Assembly: GCF_030177755.1 (NCBI RefSeq)
Contig: NZ_CP126539.1
Coordinates: 3,248,001 to 3,312,000 of the forward strand
Direction: 5' to 3'
DNA length: 64,000 nt
DNA from: Devosia sp. RR2S18
Lineage (GTDB): Bacteria > Pseudomonadota > Alphaproteobacteria > Rhizobiales > Devosiaceae
The notes under the pieces were generated by a model that saw nothing but the letters and a program-made list of their open reading frames with translations, had not been told where the DNA came from and did no database searches. Below, piece after piece: positions 46,154 through 55,057 of this stretch. Each line of letters opens with the position of its first letter. Positions within the stretch are counted from its first letter, which is position 1. A program made the position numbers and the translations under genes.

Positions 46154-47569
46154 ATGCCCCTTTTACCCGCCGATATCATCGCCCAGCTCACCAGTCTCCT
46201 CGGCGCCAATGCGGTGATCGGCGAGGGCGCGCAGATGGGCACCTATCTCAACGAGCCGCGCCGCCGCTTCCATACGCCCGCCGCGGCCATCGCCCTCCCA
46301 GGCTCGGTTGCCCAAGTGCAGGCGATCGCCCGCTGGGCCAATGAAAGCGGCGTCGGCCTCATTCCCCAGGGCGGCAATACGGGGCTGGTCGGCGCGCAGG
46401 TCCCGCTGCGGGGTGACGAGGTCATCGTCAGTCTCGCGCGGCTCGATGCCATCCGTAGCATCGACATCGCTGCGGGCACCATGACGGCCGAGGCCGGCGT
46501 GATCCTCGAAAACGCCCACCGTGCCGCCGAAGCGCAAGGCGCAATGTTCCCGCTGTGGCTGGCGTCGCAAGGCTCGGCCCGCGTGGGGGGCGTGCTCTCC
46601 TCCAATGCCGGCGGCGTCAACGTCTTGGCCTATGGCAATGCCCGCGAACTCACCATTGGCGTTGAAGCCGTGCTCGCCGACGGCCGGCTCTACCAGGGGC
46701 TCAATTCGCTCAAGAAGGACAATACTGGATACGATCTCAAGGATCTCTTGGTTGGCGCCGAAGGCACGCTGGGCATCATTACAGCGGCTACGCTCAAGAT
46801 CTTCCCCAGGCCCGAGGATTACGAGACCACTCTGGTCAATATCGCGGGCCCGGAAGCCGCGCTCGAGCTCTTCCAGCTCCTGCGCGAGCGCCTTGGCGGC
46901 CGCCTCAACGCCTTCGAGATCATTCCGGACATCGGGCTCGAACTCCAGCTGCGCCACGGCATGCTCGATCGCGATCCCACCGCCGGCTCCTCGCCCTGGT
47001 ACGCCCTAATCGAGATCACCCGGATGGCCGGCACCGCGCCGGGCGCCCTGCAAGCTGCGGTCGAAACCGGCTTCGAGCGCGAGCTGATCGCCAATGCCGT
47101 CTTTGCCGAATCGCTGGCCGATCGCACCCGCATGTGGTCCTTCCGCGAGCAGATGAGCGAGGTGCAGTCCAAGGAAGGCGCGTCCATCAAGCACGACGTA
47201 TCCGTGCCCATCGCCGCCATTCCCCAGCTCATCGCCGAAGGCAGCGCCGCCGTCGAACGGCTTGTTCCCGGCATTCGGCCCGTCCCCTTCGGCCACATGG
47301 GCGATGGCAATATCCACTTCAACTTCAGCCAGCCGGTGGGTGCTGACGGCAAGACCTTCATGGCCGAGTGGGACGAGAAAGTGCACGAGGCAATCTATGA
47401 GGTCGTCCTGCGCCTGGGCGGCTCGGTATCGGCCGAACATGGGATCGGCCAGCTCAAGGTCGCCCTGCTGCGCCAGGTCAAGGACCCCGTTGCCCTCGAG
47501 ATGATGGGGTCCATAAAGCGTGCACTCGACCCACGCGGCATCCTCAATCCGGGTAAGATGCTGGGTTGA
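46154..47569 (+). CDS. FAD-linked oxidase (GlcD/D-lactate dehydrogenase type)
   Basis: A 471-residue flavin oxidase of 2-hydroxyacids or D-lactate/D-2-hydroxyglutarate-type compounds. The FAD-binding loop is IPQGGNTGLVGAQVP and GAEGTLGIITAATLKIFP is the C-terminal subdomain. The family's zinc/C-terminal region is FGHMGDGNIHFNFSQP. ATG 46154 follows GAGGAG. It is divergent from fabI and ends near the hemerythrin gene. Confidence 0.9.
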   Translation: MPLLPADIIAQLTSLLGANAVIGEGAQMGTYLNEPRRRFHTPAAAIALPGSVAQVQAIARWANESGVGLIPQGGNTGLVGAQVPLRGDEVIVSLARLDAIRSIDIAAGTMTAEAGVILENAHRAAEAQGAMFPLWLASQGSARVGGVLSSNAGGVNVLAYGNARELTIGVEAVLADGRLYQGLNSLKKDNTGYDLKDLLVGAEGTLGIITAATLKIFPRPEDYETTLVNIAGPEAALELFQLLRERLGGRLNAFEIIPDIGLELQLRHGMLDRDPTAGSSPWYALIEITRMAGTAPGALQAAVETGFERELIANAVFAESLADRTRMWSFREQMSEVQSKEGASIKHDVSVPIAAIPQLIAEGSAAVERLVPGIRPVPFGHMGDGNIHFNFSQPVGADGKTFMAEWDEKVHEAIYEVVLRLGGSVSAEHGIGQLKVALLRQVKDPVALEMMGSIKRALDPRGILNPGKMLG

Positions 47570-47628
47570 GCCCAGTCACCTTTTTGTGCCGTCTTGATGC
47601 TGGCGGCACACTGGCCCATTTAGGCGCC

Positions 47629-48189
47629 ATGCTTGACGATATCCAGTTTCTCGACGACGCCACCCGTCCGCAGCCGCCTCAACTTGAGGGCTTGACCGAA
47701 GCGCAGCGCGCGCCGGGACAGCACCTCAAGATGATCCACGATCATCTGCGCAGCAATATGGCCTCCTTAGGCAAGCTGATCGAGCGCGCCTCGGCCGGCA
47801 CGGTCTCACCCGAAGAGATCTCCGCCGAAACTGGTGACCTCGCCATGGTCACCAATTACCGCCGCTTCGGCAATCTGTGCGGCCAGCACTGCATGATCGT
47901 GAACACCCACCATTCCATCGAGGATTATGCAATCTTCCCGGCCCTGGCCGAACAGGGCGAAGCCTTCAAGGCCATTGCCGACCGGCTGCGCGCCGAACAT
48001 GTGGTGGTGCATGAATTGCTCGAGCGGCTCGTTGCCGCTCTCAACACCCTCGCCGCCGACCCGACCCGCGCCCATTTCGAAGACGCCAAGGGCGTCTATG
48101 AGGCGCTTGAGCGCGTGCTCCTCTCCCATCTCGGCTACGAGGAAGACGCCATGGGTGATGCGCTCGGCTATTTCGGCATCGGGGTGTAG
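47629..48189 (+). CDS. hemerythrin-domain protein
   Basis: A 186-residue four-helix protein with a hemerythrin HHE fold. Iron-site histidines and glutamates are visible in HLKMIHDHLRSN, THHSIEDYAIFPAL, EHVVVHELLERL and LLSHLGYEEDAM. Such proteins bind oxygen or nitric oxide or hold iron. ATG 47629 is supported by family length; the frame runs 63 bases further. Confidence 0.85.
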   Translation: MLDDIQFLDDATRPQPPQLEGLTEAQRAPGQHLKMIHDHLRSNMASLGKLIERASAGTVSPEEISAETGDLAMVTNYRRFGNLCGQHCMIVNTHHSIEDYAIFPALAEQGEAFKAIADRLRAEHVVVHELLERLVAALNTLAADPTRAHFEDAKGVYEALERVLLSHLGYEEDAMGDALGYFGIGV

Positions 48190-48247
48190 CGGCTGCCGCT
48201 TCTGCTGCAGTTTCATCCGCTCCCACAGTCTCATCGGAGGTAAGTCT

Positions 48248-48985
48248 CTAAAACAAATCCATCTGCGCGCCGCCGCCCGCCACCTTCTTTCTCGGCTGCG
48301 GCGGCTCCGGCTTCTCCAGGGCCACCGGCTCGACCAAACCCGGATCATCATCTCGGGCTGAATTGACCCGCGTCGAGACCGGGTGGAACTTGAGCGCTCC
48401 ATCTTCGAGCGGCAGGGCCAACTGGTTGGCGTGCCTGGCGCTGACGCTGCGCACATCGAGCCACTGCTCGATGGCATCGCCCTCCAGGATTGCCGGCATG
48501 CGGTCATGCACCTCCGAAAGCTGCTGGTTGGCCGGTACGGTGATTGTGGCGATGCTGTCGATCTCTTCGCCCTCAGGCCCCACCCAGGTGGCATAGAGGC
48601 CCGCCAGCGCCATGGGCCGGCCATCGGCATGGGTGATGTAATAGGGCTGTTTTTTCTTGTCGGGCCCGGTGTGCCATTCATAATAGCCACTCGCCGGGAT
48701 GATGCAGCGACCATGCTTGAGCGCGTCGCGAAAGGCCGGCTTTTCGGCCATGGTCTCGACCCTTGCATTGACGAGCAAGGGGAACTCCCGCGGGTCCTTC
48801 ACCCAACGTGGCACCAGCCCCCAGCGGGCGAAGTGCGCCTCCCGCCGAGCCGCTTCCTCCCAGATGGCGACGACCGGCTGAGTGGGCGCGATATTGTAGC
48901 GCGGCACCATCTCAAGCTGGTTGAGCAGCTTGAACAGTTCGGCCATCTGCTCGGGCGGAAGCGTGGACGCATAGCGGCCGCACAT
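48248..48985 (-). CDS. SRAP-domain protein (HMCES/YedK family)
   Basis: A 245-residue protein that caps abasic sites in single-stranded DNA by a covalent link from its Cys2 in MCGRYAST. Other active-site motifs are NARVETMAEKPAFRDAL, CIIPASGYYEW and HDRMPAIL. Its C-terminus is basic and Gly/Pro-rich. Confidence 0.93.
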   Translation of the reverse strand: MCGRYASTLPPEQMAELFKLLNQLEMVPRYNIAPTQPVVAIWEEAARREAHFARWGLVPRWVKDPREFPLLVNARVETMAEKPAFRDALKHGRCIIPASGYYEWHTGPDKKKQPYYITHADGRPMALAGLYATWVGPEGEEIDSIATITVPANQQLSEVHDRMPAILEGDAIEQWLDVRSVSARHANQLALPLEDGALKFHPVSTRVNSARDDDPGLVEPVALEKPEPPQPRKKVAGGGAQMDLF

Positions 48986-49015
48986 GGGCGTCTCCTTCGT
49001 TCTGGGCTAGAGGTA

Positions 49016-49450
49016 ATGTGCCGCCAGCCGAATCGCAAACGGACCTTCCTCGTGACCGACATACCCAACGCTGCGAGCGTCGCGCTCATCCGCAATGACA
49101 AGGTGCTCCTGATTAAGCGCGCCTATGCGCCTTACCAGCATCTGTGGACTTTGCCCGGCGGCCGGGCTGAGCCCGGCGAAACCATTGAGGACTGCGCCGC
49201 GCGCGAGGTGGCCGAGGAGTTGAGCATTCAGGTGCGCAATTTGCGTCCCGTTCTGGTGCAGTCGCTGGGTCGCGATGCCGAATACCGGCTGGCCGTATTC
49301 GCCAGCTTTGACTTCTCGGGAACCATTCGGCCCTCTCACGAGATATCTGACCACAAATGGATGTCGCGCGATGCCCTTCCGGCGCTGCGCACCACCAGCC
49401 GCCTCGATGACGTCCTTGCGAAGGCCTTCGCAGTGCTGGGGCAAAGCTGA
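49016..49450 (+). CDS. NUDIX hydrolase
   Basis: A 144-residue pyrophosphohydrolase with an exact Nudix box, G-x5-E-x7-REVAEEL, in GGRAEPGETIEDCAAREV. ATG 49016 sits at the end of the SRAP intergenic region; a GTG at 49052 is an alternative. The substrate cannot be predicted. Confidence 0.88.
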   Translation: MCRQPNRKRTFLVTDIPNAASVALIRNDKVLLIKRAYAPYQHLWTLPGGRAEPGETIEDCAAREVAEELSIQVRNLRPVLVQSLGRDAEYRLAVFASFDFSGTIRPSHEISDHKWMSRDALPALRTTSRLDDVLAKAFAVLGQS

Positions 49451-49485
49451 TAGAGAGCCCTGGGGCACCGAAGCGGAAGAATAGT

Positions 49486-49854
49486 TTGCGACAGCTAAAG
49501 ACCATCGCCATTGCCCTGGCCTTCTTGTGCAGCACGAGTGCAGCCTGGGCCATTGACCCGCCCTATCAGCGGCAAATGGAGCGTTTGGCCGAGATCATGG
49601 GCAGCCTGTATTTCCTCCAGCCCTTGTGTGAGAGCGCGGGACAGGACTGGCGGACCCAGATGGCCGAGTTGATCGACCTCGACGAACCCGATGACGATCG
49701 CCGACAGCGCCTCGCGGGCGCCTTCAACACCGGCTACACCGCCTATGCGCGGTTCCACCGCGCCTGCACCCCGTCGGCGCGTGAGGCCCTGACCCGCCTT
49801 TTGGCCGAGGCAGCGCAGACGGCGCGGGACATTCACACACGCTTTGCGGAATAA
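49486..49854 (+). CDS. TIGR02301-family secreted protein
   Basis: A 122-residue protein with a signal peptide (IAIALAFLCSTSAAWA) and then MERLAEIMGSLYFLQPLCE, typical of the alphaproteobacterial TIGR02301 family. TTG 49486 follows GGAAG. Function is unknown; the two cysteines may form a disulphide. Confidence 0.8.
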   Translation: MRQLKTIAIALAFLCSTSAAWAIDPPYQRQMERLAEIMGSLYFLQPLCESAGQDWRTQMAELIDLDEPDDDRRQRLAGAFNTGYTAYARFHRACTPSAREALTRLLAEAAQTARDIHTRFAE

Positions 49855-49944
49855 CAGCCAGTCCGTTCAAAATGTCTATCGACTGTTAACCTTTGGGTCA
49901 TTTCCCATGCCCCTCCAGTGTGTGGCCGTGTTACCCCATCGGTC

Positions 49945-50223
49945 ATGTCTGCTACAAAAACCACGTTCCGGCCCTCCGCAGGGGCTACCTCCTTCGACCG
50001 CGATCATGGCGAGCGCCAGCTCGCGCTTGAATATCTCGCCGATGCCTGGAACGACGCGGAGGAAGACGGCGTCCAGACGGCAGCCCTGGCTCACGCCTCG
50101 CTCTTTGCCGCCCTTGCCACCTTTGTGAAAATGCATGGCGATGAAGCCACCGCCGAGCTCATGTCCATGCTGCCCGACCGCATCCGCTCGGGCGAATACA
50201 ATCTCGACCGCGTACTGCAGTAA
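49945..50223 (+). CDS. conserved small hypothetical protein
   Basis: A 92-residue protein, largely helical and acidic: ERQLALEYLADAWNDAEEDG and later KMHGDEATAELMSMLPDRIRSGEY. ATG 49945 is the last good start; the frame continues back to 49918. No family is recognised, but the composition and clean setting support a gene. Confidence 0.6.
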   Translation: MSATKTTFRPSAGATSFDRDHGERQLALEYLADAWNDAEEDGVQTAALAHASLFAALATFVKMHGDEATAELMSMLPDRIRSGEYNLDRVLQ

Positions 50224-50250
50224 GCCGCCTAGACCTTCCTGCACCACCGG

Positions 50251-50282
50251 TGTCATTCCCGCGAAAGCGGGAACCCCTGTTC
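50251..50282. repeat. REP-like intergenic repeat, copy 1
   Basis: The sequence GTCATTCCCGCGAAAGCGGG plus GAACCCCTGTT contains the hairpin CCCGC-GAAA-GCGGG. A related copy lies at 51688-51717 on the other side of the dihydroorotase gene. Repeats of this kind are spread in many proteobacterial genomes. Confidence 0.65.
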
Positions 50283-50283
50283 C

Positions 50284-51612
50284 CTACCGCGCCGGCAGCG
50301 CTTCGAGGAACCGCATCGGCTGCCCAACGGATGGGGTCACCAGTTCCCCCTGCCACATCACCGTCCGCCCGCGGACGATCGTGCCCACTGGCCAGCCCGT
50401 TACCGTCACCCCATCATAGGGCGTCCAGCCGGCACGGCTCTTGACCCAGTCATTGGTAATCGTCTCGCGTCGCTTGAGATCGACTATCGTGAAATCCGCA
50501 TCGTACCCGACAGCAACCCGTCCCTTGCGCGCGATTCCGAACAGCCGGTTGGGGCCAGCACTGGTCATATCGACAAAGCGCTGCAGGCTCAGCCGACCTG
50601 CATTCACATGATCCAGCATGATCGGCACCAGCGTCTGAACGCCAGTCATCCCCGAATGCGAGGCCGGATAGGGATGGTCCTTTTCCTCGCGGGTATGCGG
50701 GGCATGGTCAGAGCCCAAGATGTCGGCGACGCCGCTGGCCACCCCGCCCCAGATTGCTTCGCGATGCGCCTTGTCACGGACCGGCGGGTTCATCTGGGCA
50801 TAGGTGCCCAGCCGCTCATAGGCCGTTTCATCCAGCGTCAAATGATGCGGCGTCACCTCGACGCTCGCCACGTCCTTGTGGTCGGCGAGATAGGCGATCT
50901 CCTCACCTGTGGAGATATGAAGCACATGGATGCGCTTACCGGTCTTGCGGGCAAGCCCGACAAGGCGTTCGGTGCAGCTCAGTGCCACTTCCGGCGAGCG
51001 CCAGACCGGGTGGCTGGACGGGTCGCCCGGCACCCGCAAATCCTTTCGCTCCTCCAGCATGTATTCGTCTTCCGAATGAAAGGCGGCACGCCGGGAAATG
51101 GCGCGTAGGATGGCTTCCACGCCATTGTCATCCGCCACCAGCAGCGAGCCGGTGGATGAGCCCATGAAGACCTTGATCCCCGCGCAACCAGGCAGCCTCT
51201 CGAGTTCCGCCAACTCGCCGACATTCTCATGCGTACCGCCGATATAGAAGGCGAAGTCGCAATGCATGCGATTGGTGCCGGCCGCAATCTTGGCTTCGAA
51301 GGTCTCGCGGCTCGTCGTCAGCGGATTGGTGTTGGGCATCTCGAAGACCCCGGTCACACCGCCCATCACAGCCGACAATGAGCCCGACTCAAGGTCTTCC
51401 TTGTGCGTCAGGCCTGGCTCGCGGAAGTGCACCTGCGTATCGATGACCCCGGGCAGGATGTGGAGCCCCTTGCAGTCCACCACTTCAGCAGCGGCCGCTC
51501 CCACCGACCCAATGGCAGCGATCCGGCCATCGCGCACCGCGATATCAGCCAATCCCTCGCCGTCCTGGTTGACCACCGTGGCGTTCTTGAAAATCGTGTC
51601 GTACTGCGCCAT
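50284..51612 (-). CDS. dihydroorotase or dihydroorotase-like amidohydrolase
   Basis: A 442-residue amidohydrolase. The metal-binding H-x-H is in DTQVHFREPGLTHKED, and the carbamylated lysine site is GIKVFMGSSTGSL. Further histidines are in HVLHISTGEE and DILGSDHAPH. It fits class I dihydroorotases (pyrimidine synthesis), though hydantoinase-like relatives share these motifs. ATG 51612 gives the usual start MAQYDTIFKNA. It lies alone between two REP-like repeats. Confidence 0.88.
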   Translation of the reverse strand: MAQYDTIFKNATVVNQDGEGLADIAVRDGRIAAIGSVGAAAAEVVDCKGLHILPGVIDTQVHFREPGLTHKEDLESGSLSAVMGGVTGVFEMPNTNPLTTSRETFEAKIAAGTNRMHCDFAFYIGGTHENVGELAELERLPGCAGIKVFMGSSTGSLLVADDNGVEAILRAISRRAAFHSEDEYMLEERKDLRVPGDPSSHPVWRSPEVALSCTERLVGLARKTGKRIHVLHISTGEEIAYLADHKDVASVEVTPHHLTLDETAYERLGTYAQMNPPVRDKAHREAIWGGVASGVADILGSDHAPHTREEKDHPYPASHSGMTGVQTLVPIMLDHVNAGRLSLQRFVDMTSAGPNRLFGIARKGRVAVGYDADFTIVDLKRRETITNDWVKSRAGWTPYDGVTVTGWPVGTIVRGRTVMWQGELVTPSVGQPMRFLEALPAR

Positions 51613-51687
51613 GTTTCGGGTCCCGGCTCGGTTCACTGCGCCCGGTTCTAAAAGCTACTGGGCTTGCCTGTCCATCCCACCCTCCGG

Positions 51688-51717
51688 GTGATCCCCGCGA
51701 CCGCGGGAACCTCTGTT
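51688..51717. repeat. REP-like intergenic repeat, copy 2
   Basis: GTGATCCCCGCGACCGCGGG plus AACCTCTGTT is a diverged version of the copy at 50251-50282, with the hairpin CCCGCG-A-CCGCGGG region conserved. It lies 12 bases before the ygfZ start. Confidence 0.6.
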
Positions 51718-51729
51718 TTGGAGTGCCTG

Positions 51730-52560
51730 ATGGCCACCGTCCTGCGCGCTGACCGTGCTCTCTTCCGCTTTTCCGGTCCCGAAGCCCACCGACTCCTCAA
51801 CGACGTGGTGACGGGCCATATTCCTGCGCGGGCGGATGAGATGGCTGTCTGGTGGGCCCTGCTGTCCCCGCAAGGCAAGATACTTGCAGAAGGGCTTGCT
51901 GGTTGGGCGGATGACGCCCTGTGGCTCGATGTGCATCAGTCGGTGGCCGATGATTTCTTCAAACGCATGAAGATGTATCGGTTGCGGGCCAAGGTCGACA
52001 TCGCTGATTTGCGGGAGAGCCACTGTGTCGGCTTCTCACCCGATGCCGCGCCCGGCACGATTGCTCACAAGGATCGCCTGGGCCCGGTGCAACTGGGCTG
52101 GCGCGTTGTCGCGCCGGCTGAAGCCAGTGCAGGTTGGGTGCAGGACGACACCGCCTATCAGACAACACGCATCGCGGCTGGCATTGCCCACCAGGGCAAT
52201 GACTTTCCCGCTAACGATACTTTCGCCCACGACATCGGCATGGATCTGGCTGACGGCATCGACTTCTCCAAAGGCTGCTATGTCGGCCAGGAGGTGGTCA
52301 GCCGCATGAAACATCGCGGCACCGCTCGCCGTCGGCCGGTGATCGTCTCAGGCGTCCAGGCGCCGAGCGGCACCGCACTTATCAGCGGTGGTCGGGAAGC
52401 TGGTACAATCGGCCAGGTCGTCGAGGGCCAGGCAATTGCCATCCTCCGTCTCGACCGCATCACCGATCCTGCTGCTGTTACCGTGTCCGATCAAGCTGTT
52501 ACGCTCACGCTTCCTGCTTGGGCAACATACAAATTTGGCGAATCGGTAGCCGAAGAGTAG
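51730..52560 (+). CDS. ygfZ: YgfZ-family folate-binding protein
   Basis: A 276-residue protein of the YgfZ/GcvT family that helps iron-sulfur cluster enzymes with tetrahydrofolate. The signature is KGCYVGQEVVSRMKHRG, cut here to 17 residues, with the essential cysteine. ATG 51730 gives the usual start MATVLRADRALFRFSG. Confidence 0.92.
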   Translation: MATVLRADRALFRFSGPEAHRLLNDVVTGHIPARADEMAVWWALLSPQGKILAEGLAGWADDALWLDVHQSVADDFFKRMKMYRLRAKVDIADLRESHCVGFSPDAAPGTIAHKDRLGPVQLGWRVVAPAEASAGWVQDDTAYQTTRIAAGIAHQGNDFPANDTFAHDIGMDLADGIDFSKGCYVGQEVVSRMKHRGTARRRPVIVSGVQAPSGTALISGGREAGTIGQVVEGQAIAILRLDRITDPAAVTVSDQAVTLTLPAWATYKFGESVAEE

Positions 52561-52600
52561 CGTCGCCGTACATCAGTCCGGGAACAGTTTTGGGGCACAT

Positions 52601-53203
52601 ATGGCGCGGCTCAGTGCACGTGCTTGGCAGCGCATGCTGTCTGGCCGTCGTCTCGATATTCTCGATCCCTCGCCCATGGACGTCGAGTTGTCCGACATTG
52701 CCCACGGGCTCGCGCGCGTGGCGCGCTGGAACGGCCAGACCCAGGGAGACTACCCCTTCTCGGTCGCCCAACACTCGGTTCTCGTGCTCGAACTCTTCCG
52801 GGCCCACCAGCCCGACAGCGACCCCATCTCGCAGCTTCAAGCGCTGCTCCACGACGCCCCGGAATACGTCATGGGCGACATCATCTCGCCGTTCAAGGCC
52901 GCCATGGGCGGCAACTACAAGGACGTCGAAAACCGTCTACTATCAGCTATTTACCTGAGGTTCTCCCTCCCAGCGGCACCCAGCGCCACCCTGTCTCGGC
53001 AGATCAAAAAGGCCGACCGGGAAGCGGCGTATTTCGAAGCCCTTCATCTGGCCGGCTTCGCCGAATCCGAAGCCCGCAAGTTCTTCGGCGAACCCAGCGT
53101 CCCAGCTTTTGACGTCGAGCAATTCGACCGTCTGATCCGCCCCTGGCCCACGCGTGAGGCTCATGACCGGTTCATCGCGAGCTTCGAAGCCATCGCAATT
53201 TGA
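52601..53203 (+). CDS. HD-domain hydrolase (YfbR-like)
   Basis: A 200-residue phosphohydrolase. HD-fold metal residues are visible as SVAQHSVLVLELF, LLHDAPEYVMGD and IKKADREAAYFEA. Related YfbR proteins are 5'-nucleotidases for deoxynucleotides. It follows ygfZ by 40 bases on the same strand. Confidence 0.85.
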   Translation: MARLSARAWQRMLSGRRLDILDPSPMDVELSDIAHGLARVARWNGQTQGDYPFSVAQHSVLVLELFRAHQPDSDPISQLQALLHDAPEYVMGDIISPFKAAMGGNYKDVENRLLSAIYLRFSLPAAPSATLSRQIKKADREAAYFEALHLAGFAESEARKFFGEPSVPAFDVEQFDRLIRPWPTREAHDRFIASFEAIAI

Positions 53204-53312
53204 CAAGTTCCGTTAACCTTTAGAAGAAGTTAACTTTGCCCGTCCGGGCTCCCTATGGTTTCTGATGCGTTAACCCGCCAGACGGCACCGCTTCAAAACG
53301 GGACAAGAAACC

Positions 53313-53822
53313 ATGAACCTGCCAGATCGCCACATGCTCCTTGGGATGACCATTGGTGCAATCTGCGCCACCGCCCTGGCCGCAACCGGGCCGGGCATGG
53401 TGCTGCCGGCGCTGGGCGACGACACCGAAATGGCCGCACCAGCCTTCGACCCCGCCAACCTGGTCCGCTTCCAAGGCGAGGATTACCACGTCGAGCACGA
53501 GGACTGGGTGGCGACCGACCCGCTCTCAACCACACGGGTCAAGAAGGTTGAGGCTGGCCGCGTCAGCTACGTGACCATCACGACGACCGCCACAGGGACC
53601 TATTCCACCGACGCCATGTTCTCCGACCATGTCCAATATGCGGGCATCTCGGTCGAACCGCAGCCGGTTGCCAACCAATTCGCCCTGTTGAGCAACGGCA
53701 GCTGGCAGGCGTTTAGCGGTAGCGCTGCCAGGCAATTCCTCCGTTTCCGCTCCGGCGAAAATGCGGTCACGCGTTGGGGCAACCAGACCTGCGTTTCCGG
53801 ACGCGGCTACAATGTATGCTGA
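53313..53822 (+). CDS. secreted hypothetical protein
   Basis: A 169-residue protein with an N-terminal hydrophobic segment (MLLGMTIGAICATALAAT), then an unknown beta-rich domain with GTYSTDAMFSDHVQYAG and two cysteines near the C-terminus. The stop codon is directly adjacent to the stop of the convergent SleB-type gene. I recognise no family. Confidence 0.6.
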   Translation: MNLPDRHMLLGMTIGAICATALAATGPGMVLPALGDDTEMAAPAFDPANLVRFQGEDYHVEHEDWVATDPLSTTRVKKVEAGRVSYVTITTTATGTYSTDAMFSDHVQYAGISVEPQPVANQFALLSNGSWQAFSGSAARQFLRFRSGENAVTRWGNQTCVSGRGYNVC

Positions 53823-54881
53823 CTAGCCAAAGAGCCAGCCACGCTTGAACTTATAGAAGACGTGCAGCCCGACTTGGGTGAGCTTCTCCATGCGGGGGGC
53901 CCATGCCGGGCTGACATAGGTGGCATGGTAGTGCGTCGCGTCGGCCACTTCGGTTAGATAGAGCTGACCATCAACAAAGCGCTCCGCGATGTCCTCCGCT
54001 TGAGCCCAGGACTTGCGGTCGGCGATCGTCTCCGGAATGCCATCGCAGGCAAAGGAGAACTGGCAAGCGTTGCGCTTGTTCTGGTTCTGGAAAACGACGC
54101 CGCAGATGGTGTTTGGATAGCGGTGGTCCTTGACGCGGTTGAGCACAACCTGCGCCACTGCAACCTGCCCGCGATAAACCTCGCCACGTGCTTCGAAATA
54201 AATCGCCGTCGCCAGGCACCAAAGCTCCTTGTCGGACACCTTGAGCGGCTTGATCTCCGAGTAAGCGCCGGTTTGCGGCGCATTGGCGCGTGCATAGGCC
54301 AATTGCTCGGAAGCCAGCGCCGGGATGGGATTCTCGTTAAGCGGGTTTGTCGGCGCGATGCCGGCAATAGCGTCGAGGGCTGCCGCTGCCGTCGGATTGA
54401 TGCTGGCAACCGACATCCGCGGCCCATCCTCGTTGGCGGCGGGTCCCTCAATGGCAACATCGGCGATGCGAGACTGCCCCAGTTCCGGTGCGTCTGCAGG
54501 TCCAGCGCGCAATGCGGCGAGTTGCACTCGCGCTTCGTCGAAGCTGCGGGAAAGTGCCAAGACGTCTACCTGCGGGCGGATGCGATCTGTCTTCTCGGCC
54601 CGGTTCGGACCGGTGAATCCAGCTGCCTTGAACAGATGATCAACGGACCCCGTAATCACGGGATCAGGGCCCGCAAAGGAGAGCTTAGCTTCGACCACCT
54701 CAGCCTGGGCGGTCAGCACAGCGGCCTGTTCGGAAGCGGGATCGAGCACCCCGCTGGTCAGGGCCGCATAGCTCAGGGCAGTGAATAGCCCCGCGGCCAG
54801 CACTCTGGCGAAGGGAAATCCTGGTCGAACCGCTCTAGCCGGGCGCACGGACGCCGGCCGGTGGGAATGGGCCATAAACAC
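53823..54881 (-). CDS. SleB-type cell wall hydrolase
   Basis: A 352-residue secreted protein. A signal anchor is at the N-terminus (FARVLAAGLFTALSYAALTSG), a long variable region follows, and the Hydrolase_2 domain is C-terminal: LATAIYFEARGEVYRGQVAV with the catalytic glutamate region, then NTICGVVFQN. The domain cleaves peptidoglycan sugar chains. The start is at 54881 or 54875. Its leader region has an unusual row of GTTGA repeats on the minus strand (around 54885-54905). Confidence 0.85.
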   Translation of the reverse strand: MFMAHSHRPASVRPARAVRPGFPFARVLAAGLFTALSYAALTSGVLDPASEQAAVLTAQAEVVEAKLSFAGPDPVITGSVDHLFKAAGFTGPNRAEKTDRIRPQVDVLALSRSFDEARVQLAALRAGPADAPELGQSRIADVAIEGPAANEDGPRMSVASINPTAAAALDAIAGIAPTNPLNENPIPALASEQLAYARANAPQTGAYSEIKPLKVSDKELWCLATAIYFEARGEVYRGQVAVAQVVLNRVKDHRYPNTICGVVFQNQNKRNACQFSFACDGIPETIADRKSWAQAEDIAERFVDGQLYLTEVADATHYHATYVSPAWAPRMEKLTQVGLHVFYKFKRGWLFG

Positions 54882-55038
54882 TACTCAACTCAACTCAACG
54901 CAACACAACAACTGACCGGCAAAAGTGACGCTAAAATGCCGACAGTCGAAATGATGTCTGATTAGGGTTAGCAGCGAGTAAACAGCAAATCTGGCAGCGC
55001 CATGAACGAAAAAAGGCGCAGAGCAGGCAGAAACGTGA

Positions 55039-55056
55039 TGCGGCAAATATGCCGCA
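55039..55056 (-). terminator. hairpin just after the VasI-like gene
   Basis: TGCGGCA (55039-55045) and TGCCGCA (55050-55056) form a perfect 7-bp stem with a 4-base loop, two bases after the stop codon of the minus-strand gene. The T-tract is weak. Confidence 0.5.
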
Positions 55057-55057
55057 C

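Noticed and set aside
48383..49015. Upstream extension of the NUDIX reading frame
   Set aside because: It runs antisense through the SRAP gene. The NUDIX family is complete from 49016.
53213..53273. TTAA half-sites as a second CtrA box before the secreted protein at 53313
   Set aside because: The spacing between the half-sites is 13 and 36 bases, not the 7 that CtrA needs.
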